From: Icerya purchasi
Taxonomy: Eukaryota; Arthropoda; Insecta; Hemiptera; Monophlebidae
Assembly: GCA_039619475.1 (NCBI GenBank)
Contig: CM077116.1
Location: forward strand, 276,101,258 to 276,165,257
Length of the DNA stretch: 64,000 nucleotides
Reading direction: 5' to 3'
Below, one piece after another: positions 1 to 11,300 of the stretch. Below the pieces are notes generated by a model. The model did not search any database, was not told where the DNA came from, and worked only from the letters and a program-made list of their open reading frames with translations. The translations under genes were made by a program, and so were the position numbers. Positions within the stretch are counted from its first letter, which is position 1. The number at the start of each line of letters is the position of its first letter.

Positions 1-3
1 AAA

Positions 4-1084
4 ATGCCACCAAAAATTACAGTAACTGGCATCACTAACTTTTCAGACTTCAGTACTGATGTTACTCGTGCTTTAGACGAACATGCTGCTACGTTTAAAG
101 CAGCTAGTAACGGAGACATTATCATTACCCCACATACAGATAATGCCTTCCGAGCCCTAATAGCTGAGCTGAAAAAGAGCAACTTTCAGTATCACACATA
201 CAGTTTAAAATCAGAAAAACCATATCGTGTGGTAATACGAGGTTTACATCACACAATCACTACTGATACAATAGAAGACGAACTAAGAAATCTAGGTCAC
301 GAACCAGTAAACATTGTTAATATAGAAAAAACAATAAAAATCCGCGATGAGAATAATGCCATAATTGAACGAAGGAAAAAATCTTATCCCTTGTTTTATG
401 TAGATCTGAAAATATCAGATAATAATAAAGAGATTTATAATATTACACGCATCGCTTATAGTAAAGTAAAAGTAGAAGCACCACACAAGGATAACCAAAT
501 ACCGCAGTGCAAACGGTGCCAGAAATGGAATCATACAAAACGTAACTGTAACAGGCCAGTTAAGTGTTTCAAATGCGCAGGAGAACATGAGTCTTCCACA
601 TGCAAACTGAAAGATCCTAAAAAATTTAAATGCGCTAACTGTGGTGCCAATCATAGTGCAAATTACCTAGGATGTCCTCCTTACCGTGAAATAGATAGGA
701 TATTGAAAAAACCGAAAACGTCAGTGGTACAACGTATCCAACAACAGAAAAAAAAAATCTGTAAAATTCGTGCAACCGCAAATATCTTATGCTTCTATAG
801 CTGGAAGCAAACCAACACGGCAAAGTGTACAGTCGACAAGTACAACTACAAAATTGACACAGGGGAAGACTGAACATCAGAATATCTCAAGTCAAGGATG
901 TCCTCCTGTAATTCAAGCATCTCCTTCCGCAGTGCCATATGATGAAATTATGCAAGCGCTTGCAAATTTAACCAAAGAAGTTCAGTCTATTTCTCACAGA
1001 CTTAGTGCACTTGAACATAAACAGTCTGCATTGACAGTGTCGCACAATAAACGACGTTCCCGTCGTAATAAGCGCAATGACTGA
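4..1084 (+). pseudogene. Jockey ORF1 (gag-like, zinc-knuckle nucleic-acid-binding protein), frameshifted
   Basis: ORF1 of Jockey-type elements makes an RNA-binding protein of the retrotransposition particle. The first frame (4-873) shows a pre-C2HC region at about residues 71-160 and three zinc knuckles: C169/C172/H177/C182, C188/C191/H195/C200 and C210/C213/H217/C224. At a ten-A run (748-757) the coding sense moves to the frame that is open until 1084. That part is Ser/Thr/Gln-rich and ends in a basic tail of Arg, Lys and Asn. The ATG at 4 is probably not the true start: the frame stays open to the window edge and Jockey ORF1 proteins are usually longer. The last 8 bases overlap the ORF2 start, as is common for translational re-initiation in this clade. 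Confidence 0.85.
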
Positions 1085-3761
1085 ATCATCTTTGCGTATA
1101 ATAACATGGAATGCAAATGGACTCATGGAACGCTTAGCAGAATTAGAAACATTTCTGCACGACAGTAAAATAGATATAGCACTAATATCAGAGACACATT
1201 TCACCGACAGGAACTACCCTAGAATTCAAGGGTACACAATTTACCATACGCCACACCCAGATGGAGGTGCGCATGGAGGTGCAGCCGTTATTATCAAAAA
1301 TAACATTAAACACTACAAACAGGCCGACTTTTGCGAAGAATTCGCACAAGCAACTACAGTCGCAGTTTGGCAGAATAGTACGATAACTAATGTGGTAGCT
1401 GTTTACTTTCCGCCCAAACATAACCTGAAGTATGATCAATACATCAACTTTTTGAAATATTTCGGCAATAGATACATCATTGGTGGTGATATGAATGCAA
1501 AAAATGAAGCATGGGGATCACGTCGCGTTTCAAGCAATAAAGGAAGTTCTGCTCACGTCAAGGGAAAGGAATTACTAAGGGCAATAAGAAGTTTGCAATG
1601 TAATATAGCCAGCTCAGGAAGACCTACATATTGGCCTACTGATAGGCGCAAAAAACCCGACCTCATCGATTTTTTCATAACAAGGGGCATTGCCAATAGT
1701 TATGTAGAAGCAGAAGGTATTATTGATCTCACATCTGATCATACTCCCGTTCTATTAACCATTAGTACAACTGTAATAAGGAAAAATAAAAAACATTTTC
1801 TGACAAATAAACATACAAACTGGGACACATTTCGAGAAGAATTGGATCGACGAATAAATCTAAAGATACGTCTAAAAACAAACAGTGAACTGGAGGAACA
1901 ATTTGCATGTTTCATAGAAGCAATTCGCGAAGCAGCAAAAGTTTCTACTCCGGAACCAGTGGTTAATACTGCACAGGAAATCACACTTCCTTTAGAAGTA
2001 CGTCGTAAAATTTCAGAAAGGAGAACAGCAAGACGCAAATGGCACAACTCGCGTGATCCACAAGATAAGAACACATTTAATCGAATCAGTCGGCAGCTCA
2101 ATATGCTGATAAAAAATATAAAAAACAAAACGTTCGCAAATTACTTAGAGGGACTGAGTCCATTTGCTGATAAAGATTATTCTCTCTGGAAAGCGACCTG
2201 TCGAATTAAACGTCCTGTCAAGCATGTTCCTCCACTCCGAGATGAAGTTGGAAATTGGGCAAGACAAGATAACGAAAAAGCGGAACTATTTGCACATTAC
2301 TTGACGCACGTGTTCCAGCCTCATGATATTGACTCTGATGTGGACATCACCATCACATATAACGAAAACAAACGATTAACTACATTTACACCGTATGAGA
2401 TAGCCAGAGAAATCGATAAAAATATCAATTCAAAGAAAACTCCCGGAATCGATGAAATATCCCCAGAAGTTTTAAAAGAATTATCAAAAAAAGGTATTGT
2501 CATGTTGACCTACCTCTTTAATGCATGTACGCGTCTCGAACACATTCCGTCTTGCTTCAAAACAGCGCAAATTATAATGCTTAAGAAACCGAATAAGCCA
2601 GATTCTGAAGTAACATCGTATAGACCTATATCACTTTTACCGGTGATATCCAAGTTATTTGAAAAATTACTGTTGAAGAGATTGTTACCGCTGATTGGAG
2701 AAGATCTGCCGATTCATCAGTTTGGATTTCGACAACATCATTCGACAATTGACCAGGTTCACAGAGTTACGTCTGTCATAAATAAAGCGTTTGAAGACAA
2801 GAAATACTGTCCGACAGTTTTTTTGGATATTGTGCAAGCCTTCGACAAAGTGTGGCATGAAGGCCTTGTCTTTAAGCTGAGCAAAATATTACCTGGAAAC
2901 CTGTGTAGATTGTTAGAATCGTACTTGGCTAATCGTCAGTTCAGAGTAGCGTATGAAAGTTCTACGTCGAACTTTTATAATATTACGGCTGGAGTTCCAC
3001 AAGGTAGTGTCTTAGGACCTATGTTGTATCTTCTATATAGCCAAGACCTACCGACCGACAACAGTACAACGACAGCTATGTTTGCCGACGATACTGCTAT
3101 TTTAGCCGTTAGCAGCAGCCACCTCGAGGCTACAAACAATTTACAAAATGCTTTGGATAATGTACAGAAGTGGGCGACGGACTGGAAAGTCAAACTGAAT
3201 GAAGAGAAATCAGCATATGTTATGTTCACATACCGCCAAACAAAGACAAATTATCAAGTATATTTGGGGAATAAACCTGTACCACAGGTAAATTCTGCCA
3301 AGTATTTAGGTATGCACTTGGACAGGCGTCTTACGTGGAATGTGCACGTTAAAATGAAGTGCCAACAAATTAAGCACACAGCGAAACAATTACAGTGGTT
3401 GATAGGTCGGAGATCGCCACTGGATGTTCGATATAAATGCATTCTGTATCGGCAGATCATTATGCCGATATGGACATACGGAATACAGCTCTAGGGTTGT
3501 ACCAGTAATTCAAATCGTGCAAAAATTCAGGCGAGGCAGAGCATCATTTTGCGAACAATAGTCGATGCATATCGCTATTCTCGTAATGATGATATCCATA
3601 GGGACCTACATATAACATCAGTCAATGATGTTATTAAGCAAATGGCCATTAAACATGGAAAACGGATTCATCGACATGTTAACGTAGAAATGATTCGACT
3701 TCTTAACACCAAAGAAGACGTAAGGCGCCTTAAACGACGCCATCCATCAGATTTAATTTAG
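1077..3761 (+). pseudogene. Jockey ORF2: APE endonuclease plus reverse transcriptase, one in-frame stop
   Basis: This ORF encodes the enzyme that nicks target DNA and copies the element RNA. The endonuclease has TWNANG (N12), SET (E39), GGDMNAKNEAWG (D138, N140) and SDHTP (D221, H222). The RT has SYRPISLLPV, QFGFRQHHST, the LDIVQAFD box (D584), GVPQGSVLGP and the FADD catalytic box at 669-672 (codons from 3081). A TAG at 3492-3494 stops the frame after 805 residues, but the same frame continues open to 3761 with a typical Jockey C-terminus (LRTIV, IHRDL). Without the stop it would be 894 residues, a normal length for the family. There is no RNase H domain. The TAG could be a real mutation or a sequencing error, and only this codon separates the frame from full length. 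Confidence 0.9.

Positions 3762-3763
<2 letters not shown>

Positions 3764-3793
<30 letters not shown>
3764..3793. repeat. (TA)n microsatellite in Jockey 3' UTR
   Basis: About 15 TA units start just after the ORF2 stop codon, followed by a short TG/TA-rich stretch. The tract lies inside the retrotransposon 3' UTR. Confidence 0.9.
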
Positions 3794-3797
<4 letters not shown>

Positions 3798-4011
3798 ATG
3801 TATATATACATATACATTATAGGATATAAGATGTACGATTGTAATTATTATTTATTGTAAATATGTAATATGTTAGGAGCAGTGGTCAATGGACTGTTGC
3901 TTCCATACGGATTTGGCTTAGTTTAAGGCAACATTTATTAAAGTAGATACTTATTTAATTATAAATTAAGATTGTATCAATAAAATAATATAAAAAAAAA
4001 AAAAAAAAAAA

Positions 4012-4985
4012 GAAACCAGTGAAGGAAGATGAGCATTATCAAACGCAGATGCGACGTCGACGAAAGTGGCAATAGTAAACTTTCTATCTAGGCAAGGCCG
4101 TGTCCACGGGGTGGGTTTTGGGGGTTAACCCCCCCCCCCCATGAGAACTAAAATAGTTATTATAAATACACAAAAATCTGAAAAAAATCAAAAATTTAAA
4201 ATAAACGATGATTTTTTAGGTTGTTTTTATCTACGTTTAAAAGAAAAAAGAAAAAATATGCTGCATATTTTTAGGTACTTCATTAATATTTTATGCAAAA
4301 TTTTTTATTACGAGTATAATTAATAACATATGTAATTTTTATTAATGTTTATACGGAGTAATTCATTTATGTAAATTATTAATACATATAAATCAAAATG
4401 ATGGAAATTATTAATAGTACGAATATTAGTGAAAAATGCATTATTATTTATAAAATAAATATGTAAAGAAAATTTTCTAAAAGGCATTAGCTACTCGTAA
4501 AAAAAAAAAAAAAAAACCCCTTCCAGAATTCTGGGCACGGACCTGTATCTAGGAATGATTTATAGATGTCTGAGAGAAAGGTACTAATGCAGTCGATCGG
4601 GCCAAGACCAGGGCGAAAACCAAACATATTGGGAGGGAGGAGATTATTATGCTCCAGCAACCAGACTAAACGATTGTTGATCAAGCCTTTGAAAAGTGAG
4701 ATAGGTCGGAAAGAAGACTGGTTTATTTTAGAAATAGGAATGTTATAAAGTCATTCCTGGATTTAAGAGTGCGATCAGAGATTAGAAAGGAGTTATAAAT
4801 GGCTAAAAGAGAATGCAACGAGGAAGAGGAGAGATTTTTAAGGATTAGGTAAGAGAGGCCATCTAGTCCGGGGGTGGAGAAATGAATTACAGACGGGCCA
4901 AATTAGGGGATAAATTTATATAGAAAATTGTGAAGTAAAAAATATGTACTAGATAATGACTCGAGTAGTGAGGAATCCGCGCTAT
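4012..4985 (-). pseudogene. I/Loner-like LINE reverse transcriptase fragment, interrupted by a hAT-like insertion
   Basis: Read on the minus strand from about 4985 down, the translation shows the RT blocks in order. They are a TPGLDG box near 4870, FRPISL near 4710, the NNRLVWLLEHNN and FGFRPG blocks (4600-4685), then, after the insertion at 4093-4545, a VDVASAFDN catalytic block (4020-4060). Small frameshifts and stops are present. The fragment ends abruptly at 4012 at the A tail of the Jockey element. The rest of this RT should therefore lie left of the Jockey 5' end, outside the window. The wording of the blocks matches I/Loner/R1-like LINEs better than Jockey. Confidence 0.75.
4093..4545. 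mobile_element. Non-autonomous hAT-like element (453 bp) with 8-bp target duplication
   Basis: TATCTAGG occurs at 4085-4092 and again at 4546-4553, and the two copies rejoin the broken RT reading frame of the host LINE. The inserted DNA starts CAAGGCCGTGTCCA and ends with the complement of CAGGTCCGTGCCCA, matching at 11 of 14 positions. An 8-bp duplication and CA(A/G)G..CGTG.CCA ends are hallmarks of the hAT superfamily. The inside is AT-rich with a C-run near the left end and an A-run plus CCCC near the right end, and it carries no transposase. The short ORF at 4141-4323 is A/T-rich chance sequence. Confidence 0.8.
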
Positions 4986-5954
4986 TACCTCTAACCACCA
5001 ACACTTATTCCATTGAAATATAAAAAACTACCAGTAAGCTAGAAAAAACGAAAAAGAACATATTAAAAATAAATCTATTTATAGTAAATACTGCGACTCC
5101 ATAGATACAATTTTCTTTTCTTTTCTTGATTTTTTTGATTATGTTTTTATTTCAAAAAGATCTTGAATATGAAGTAATATGAGATAATAAATTGTAAATA
5201 AGGTTTTTAAGCACAGTACCGTTAGTTGCAGTTTTAGCTCAGAAACCTCTCACAGAGTTTTTATATTTATACTTTTTACCTAAAGCCAAATATTGTACTT
5301 AAAAAATATCTCTATTTACATGTAATTATTACTTAATTCTAATAAAGATTGTAAGCAATAATTATAGTAATACAACAGTAATCTCAATATTGAATATATA
5401 GTAACATATTATACATTTTAAAATAAAATTACAACAGTTATTAAAGAATTAGCAGTATCTAAAAGTCGCGTAAAGCCAAAACATACTCACATCGGAAGAG
5501 TAATATTGCATTAATAAATATATATACATAGAATTATAAACATTTACCTACCGTAAAATAGCCACATAATAATTTCGAGCAAAAAATATAGTAATTAAAT
5601 AATTTCTTTTTTTAAAAAATAATATCGATATAAATATATGCAGGGTCAACACGTCTCAGTTTTTCTATACGATGTGCAACCAAAGAATAAAATTAAGATT
5701 TAATTTATTAAAAAATAATAAAACCAGAGTTGAAAACAATGTTCAGTGTGTTTTTTTAGTTTGAAAACAGTCCTACCTGTACATAACATAATATTGTAAT
5801 ATGCAAACGGAGTGATTGAGAATTTTTTAAAAACGCATCGAAAATACTGAAATTCAGTTGTTGACGTGCGCGTTTAAGTTATTAATATAAATATATACAT
5901 TAGAAACCGGAGATCCAAAATGCCAGTGTAACCCTTATGAATATGTTAATACAC
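4986..5954. other. AT-rich non-coding stretch
   Basis: I see no coding exon, transposon end or RNA gene here. Poly-A/T and TA-rich tracts dominate. Confidence 0.6.
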
Positions 5955-6165
5955 TTAACCCTTCATTAGTGGAGTAAAAAACACCGATTTGTTTAGTGAT
6001 TTCGGTCTTACAGACGGAATATTCATTTCCTTCAGATTTCTTGTAAGATAAAAATATAAAATTAAAAATTATTAACAAAGAAAACCGTAATACTTATTAA
6101 TTATTAATTTTATATAGCGCAACACGGACTACATAACTATTTCTGTAATTCCGGTCCAGGGTTAA
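5955..6165. mobile_element. Possible piggyBac-like MITE bounded by TTAA
   Basis: TTAACCCT at 5955-5962 faces AGGGTTAA at 6158-6165, so a 203-bp segment with CCCT...AGGG ends sits between two TTAA copies, the target of piggyBac elements. Beyond the first four or five bases the ends match poorly, so chance cannot be excluded. No coding sequence is inside. Confidence 0.4.
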
Positions 6166-7180
6166 TAAATATTGTCCTTTCCCACTAAAAATGGTATATT
6201 TTTAAATAATTTCTTGGAATTTGGATTGCATCTTAAAGATTTTATTTTAATAAATCATTAATTATGTAATACAAATTACAAGAAAAAAAGATATAGTAAC
6301 GGTGTACGGTAAGCTATTTGAAAAAATTAAAGTCAACAGAAAAGAAAAAGTACAATAGTTTTGAGGTGTAACAACAATCTGCCAAGTGATAACTTTTAAA
6401 AAATATAGGTTTTGTAATTTTTCTTGCGGCAAACTCTTTCATAGTGTCATCAAATTCTATTGATTTTAGCCAGCTCCGTTTCCAAACATAATGTAGTGAA
6501 ACTAATAAGTTGTTCTTGGGTTTGACGTAATCTCTGAAAGTATCTTTTATTCTCGCGAGAATACTAAATGACCGTTAAAAGATGCCATAGCAGTAACTGG
6601 TAATATGCAAAAAAAATTCAGATATATATGTATCGAAAAAAACAGTAGTTAATTTTTAATTAACTATCAAGTTTAATAAATCGAATGCGAACAAGTTTTC
6701 TTTACCTTAAATAAATTACTTAATCTAAAGTGGAAATTGAAGAAATATGGGCTCTCAAAAATAAAAATGTTACACACCTACATCTCCGCAAAGAGTTGAC
6801 ATGCTAGGTATGTAATCTAAAACATTTATAAAAGGGCTTTTTCGTCGAAGTCCATCGACCGACTGACTTAAACAGTTTCAATTGTTTATAATACTTTCGA
6901 GTGAGCTGCACTCGCCAGTCGTTGAAATAACTCGCAATTAAAGCGAGTATATTTCTATTTAGGGCAACGTCCACATCTCATCCTAGAGCACTTTGAGACA
7001 GCAAAAAGATGAAGATTTTTTAAATTTTTTTATTTTTTATTAGCCAGTGATTATGATGGGCGACTGCCAAGCCTTACGAAAAGTTTGAGCCTAGGATAAT
7101 CGAAATATCGGTAATTAATATATACAAGTAAAACATTATTCAATGAAAATTAATAAATACATAGAATTGGCATTGTTAAA
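6166..7180. other. AT-rich non-coding stretch with two small hairpins
   Basis: No coding sequence is visible. Two neighbouring perfect hairpins stand out: CGAGTG/CACTCG (6898-6914) and CTCGC/GCGAG (6931-6947). They lie in a segment of higher GC content than its surroundings. Confidence 0.5.
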
Positions 7181-7780
7181 AGCTCCTAGACCCCTCTTGC
7201 TTACATTCCTCTGTCTTTTTCTCTTCTACATTTTATATAAAATGATCAAAATTCACAACGTAATTCTTAGGCCGGCCTCCATCAGATTTTATAACGAAAA
7301 AATGTCCCAATTTTATATAATAAAAAAAAAAAAAATACAACTAATAATTTATACCACAAATTTTATTAAACTAACGAAACAACTTAATATACTACAACAC
7401 ATACAAATAATAATTTTTTTGCGTTTCCATGGAATTACTATATTAGCAATATAGTCTTTATATGCTTCTACTTATAGTGGAACTTTCTTATTCATTAATC
7501 TGCACAGTAATAAAAAGTATATTCATTATGTTTCAAAAAACGAAAACCGCCGCCGAACGCAAACGTGAATTGCGGCCAATGAATCCGTAAAATCGGTTTA
7601 TATAAATATGAGTTATGCACGAACAAACATAAAAAAAAACATACGCGACGAACATACAATCTCCTTCTTTTTGAAAGCCAGTAAAAATTAAAATATTACA
7701 AACTTTACATACTAGGACATTTTTGTTAGTTAAAATTGGGACATTTTTTATGATGCAAACCGGCCTAAAAATTACGTTGT
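7181..7780 (-). mobile_element. Dispersed inverted-end repeat, copy D (reverse orientation)
   Basis: The inverted ends are ACAACGTAATTCTTAGGCCG at 7255-7274 and its near-complement ending ATTACGTTGT at 7780. Next to the low-coordinate end lies the tail shared with the three other copies (here 7181-7254, reversed, with AGACCCCTCTTGCTTACATT). The inner part is longer (about 490 bp) than in the other copies. The ORF across 7143-7454 is only this repeat read through. Confidence 0.65.
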
Positions 7781-7781
7781 A

Positions 7782-7783
<2 letters not shown>

Positions 7784-7829
<46 letters not shown>
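7784..7829. repeat. (TA)n microsatellite between copies D and A
   Basis: A run of about 23 TA units is flanked on the left by the outer end of copy D and on the right by the start of copy A. Confidence 0.9.
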
Positions 7830-7833
<4 letters not shown>

Positions 7834-7844
7834 GTGTATATTAA

Positions 7845-8080
7845 TTATAGTGTAATTCTTAGGCTACCCCCCATTAGAAAAAATGCCCCAATTTTATGCA
7901 ACATTTGTTATATTTTATAGGATTTTTGTCATTATTTTATTATATTCATATGGACCGATTTAGAATTACGTTGTAAATTTTGATTATTTTATACAAAGTA
8001 TAGAAGAGAAAGAGAGAGAAATATAAGCAAGAGGGGTCAAGGGATAGCCCTTTGCGATTCCAAAATGGCCGAGTTATACA
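7845..8080 (+). mobile_element. Dispersed inverted-end repeat, copy A
   Basis: It starts TGTAATTCTTAGGCTACC, shows the conserved GCCCCAATTTTATG block, then AGAATTACGTTGTAAATTTT (from about 7964). It ends with the family tail: an AGAAGAGAAAGAGAG purine tract, AAGCAAGAGGGGTCAAGGG and ATGGCCGAGTTATA. The left inverted end is slightly eroded. Copy B follows after about 6 bp. Confidence 0.7.
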
Positions 8081-8086
8081 TATTAA

Positions 8087-8392
8087 TTACAACGTAATTC
8101 TTAGGCTATCTCCCATTAGAAAAAATGTCCCAATTTTATGTAACGTTTATTATATTTTATAGGATTTTTGTGATTGTTATTTAAAAAATGTCTTAATTTT
8201 ATGTAATGAAAGTTAAATGTTAGGATAGGATTTTTGTGATTATGTTATTTATTTTTTTTTGTGTTGATAACAGTAAGAATTACGTTGTAAATTTTGATGA
8301 TTTTATACAAAGTATAGAAGAGAAAGAGACAAAAATGTAAGCAAAAGGGGTCAAGGGGCACAGCTCCTTGCGAGGCAAAAATGGCCGAGTAA
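8087..8392 (+). mobile_element. Dispersed inverted-end repeat, copy B
   Basis: A perfect 17-bp inverted repeat bounds the core: TTACAACGTAATTCTTA at 8087-8103 and TAAGAATTACGTTGTAA at 8274-8290. The tail has the purine tract, GGGGTCAAGGGGCACAGC and ATGGCCGAGTAATA. With copy A it forms a direct tandem pair. Confidence 0.75.
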
Positions 8393-11300
8393 TATAATAT
8401 ATATAAAAACGTCACTTGCGTACGAGGAATACAAAAAAAAGTTACTAATTAAATAAATAACGATCTTTTTGTTACGGAAGTTGTAATAAAAATTGCTACG
8501 CAATTGTAAAGTTTTTTCTTTAAAGAATAACGTAGTCAATTGAAATTAATTCTTCACAGTATAAGTATTATAAAACTATCATCTGTAAGGTTCAGAGGGT
8601 AGAGCCATGATGAGGTCTAAGGAATCGAGTTATATATCTATCTACCTAGCTATCTCTCCTTCTCTATACACATTGTTTTTTTTATTTTTATTTTTTAGAT
8701 TTGACGAAAAATTATATTCGATCGAGCAGATTTAAAAGATGATAAAAGGAAGTAGAAAAATATTAGAACCTAATTTGATTGGATACTAAGGAAATAAAGG
8801 TAACAAGAGAAAGGAGGACAGGAAACAAGGGAAGCGAGAGTATGAAAGAACCATTGTACGGAGTGGGGACTTTTAATTTCAACAATTCGGAGTAAAAATA
8901 TAAACGTTTAGGTAAAAAGGAAAAGCATTCAAATAGGATATGATTGAGATCACATCTGTCTCTCTCTTTCTCTCTTTATATACATATATAGGTGCGTGTG
9001 TATGTAAATTTTCTGCGCCAAATCTGTTAAGGATGAATATGCACGAAATATGAAAATGAATATGGATATCTGTGTATGTGTCCGATAAGTATCTTTATTT
9101 TTTTATATGCACCCGTAAATGTGTATAACACTGTAAAAATAGAGAACATAAAATCCAAAACATATATATATATATATATATATTTAAATATAGTTTTAAT
9201 ATATTAGGTATACATCATTTAACTTATTATAAAAATATATAGTTTATTAAGAGTTATGTCTAATTTTTAATACACAAAAATATACTAATTGAAATTAAAT
9301 TGAAAAAAATGTAATCATTTATTAACATTATTATTATATCATTAAATTCGTTTTGTTTAATCACAAATGTCAGTATTGGTAATTAGAGATTTTTTGTTTG
9401 GAAAGAAGTTTCTGTAAGAACAATTTGAGCATTATTTTATTTCATTATTTTCACTTTTTATTTTATTTACGAAAATTTTAACAAAGAACTTTTTGTAACA
9501 TTGTGTTGAATTTGTTCTTGAATGTACCAATATATCGTATTATTCTTCATAAAAATGAAAAATATAAACTACATTTTTCATTAAATGACGATGTTTTGTT
9601 TATAAACCTTTTTCTTGGAGGCGATAAATTCACGCTCACATAATAAAAACAAGAAAATTTAAGTCTAAAATAAAAAGAAAGGTATAGAAAAAAAAAAAAA
9701 TTAAAAATTTTAATACTTGTTATTCTTGAAGCTTGTGAATATTAATTACAGTGTATCAGATACTGGTTTAAATATCGGTGCAATAAAATGAAATGGAAAT
9801 AAGTAAGTTTCAGATTTTATACAAAATCAACAAGTTTGAAATAAACGCAGTATACAGTCCTCTAGGTCTGGCAATTTACAAGTAAACCATTAAAACATAA
9901 TTATTTTAGTTTTACTTTTTTGGAGGCCATGTTTACGAAGTAAACAATACGATACATTGTTTATGGATCTGATTTCATTAATTTTTCATGTGAAACTGTC
10001 GATAATTATAAATACATTTTGCATTTATTAAACTACGAAAGTTTCTTTATATGTAAACACCATTTGCTATCAATATTCTTAAATTATTAAACAATTTCAC
10101 ATATTTAAAAAAACAATAACAAAGTTTTCGTTAAAACTAGTTAATACTGAAAACATTTTTTTTTATTTATTTTATAATTATTCAACCATCTGAAACAATT
10201 TAAACAAACAACAATTACACTTTATCGGAAAATATATATTAAAAATTAATTACCGACATGTTTCCAGAGCCGTATACATAGTGTATTGCAAAATTAAAAA
10301 TTAATAAATTTTAACATACATTGTTGTTTGTTCAAATTCGAATCATCGGAAAAAACGGTTATGGATTATCAAGTATCTAGCATCTGAAACAACTTATGGA
10401 CATACGTGTGCATACAGTTTGTTTCCGTTATATAATAATTATAAAATCGCCTACAAAATTTCACCAGTTCTTTTGTTTTGCTTATTGCAGCAGGAAGTTT
10501 TAAATTCACACAAATAAATACCTAATCATTTGTAATTCATTATTTCGGTTTGTTTATTTTCATTTATTTTTAGGTAATGTATTAATTTCATTTATAAATA
10601 CATCGACTTCTCATTTTTTTTTTTCTAGAAAAAGATTTGCAATCTATTGCAATAGATTTGTTACCATTTATAAAATCAAAGTTAAATTCAAGCCTAGACC
10701 AATCGGAAAAATGAAAGCTGTAGGTAATGTAAATTTGATTAACAGTAATAAAATCGTTTTTGAATTAATCGGGGAAAAAAAAAATGAAAAATAAAATAAA
10801 TTCGTTCAAGTAAAATGGAAACAGTCAGTGTGGTAATCAGATGATAAATATTTTAAAATCATATACAAGCACTACACAGTTTTACTACGAATATAGATAC
10901 CATAAAAAATAATTTTAAATACATTCTACATATTAAAAAGTATTATTCTTAATACGTTAATTGAAACTTTCTGCGTTTTGTTTTATTTTATTAATTCTGA
11001 GGGAAAGACCGATAACTACCATTAGTCTTCCTCTACAGCCATCCTTGCTTATTTCCCATTATAACATTAAATAAATCCTTCGTGGCCATTAACGACGTAT
11101 TATATTACTTTTTATTGCCCTAAAGAGAATTTACAAATCAAAACATCTCTAGCTTTAAACGGACCAGTGTGTACTCATTAAGTACCGGAGTGTATATATT
11201 GTGAGTTTTAACACTAACTGCATACACGTCGCTATATTAGATGTTATTTTAAATATTAAATAATTTATACTTTACATTTATAGAAATTATAACAAAACTG

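Larger units (their letters stand above)
1..4011 (+). mobile_element. Jockey-type non-LTR retrotransposon, 5' end beyond window
   Basis: The order is gag-like ORF1, overlapping endonuclease/reverse transcriptase ORF2, an AT-rich 3' UTR with a TA microsatellite, an AATAAA signal at 3979-3984 and a 20-base A tail (3992-4011). ORF2 has an APE-type endonuclease and an RT but no RNase H, which fits the Jockey clade. Only two lesions are visible (one frameshift in ORF1, one nonsense codon in ORF2), so this is a young but dead copy, or one carrying assembly errors. The element lies in a minus-strand LINE fragment that resumes directly after the A tail at 4012. The 5' target duplication cannot be checked because the 5' end is outside the window. 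Confidence 0.9.

Noticed and set aside
7143..7454. 103-codon ORF
   Set aside because: It runs through repeat copy D, whose other copies are not open in this frame.
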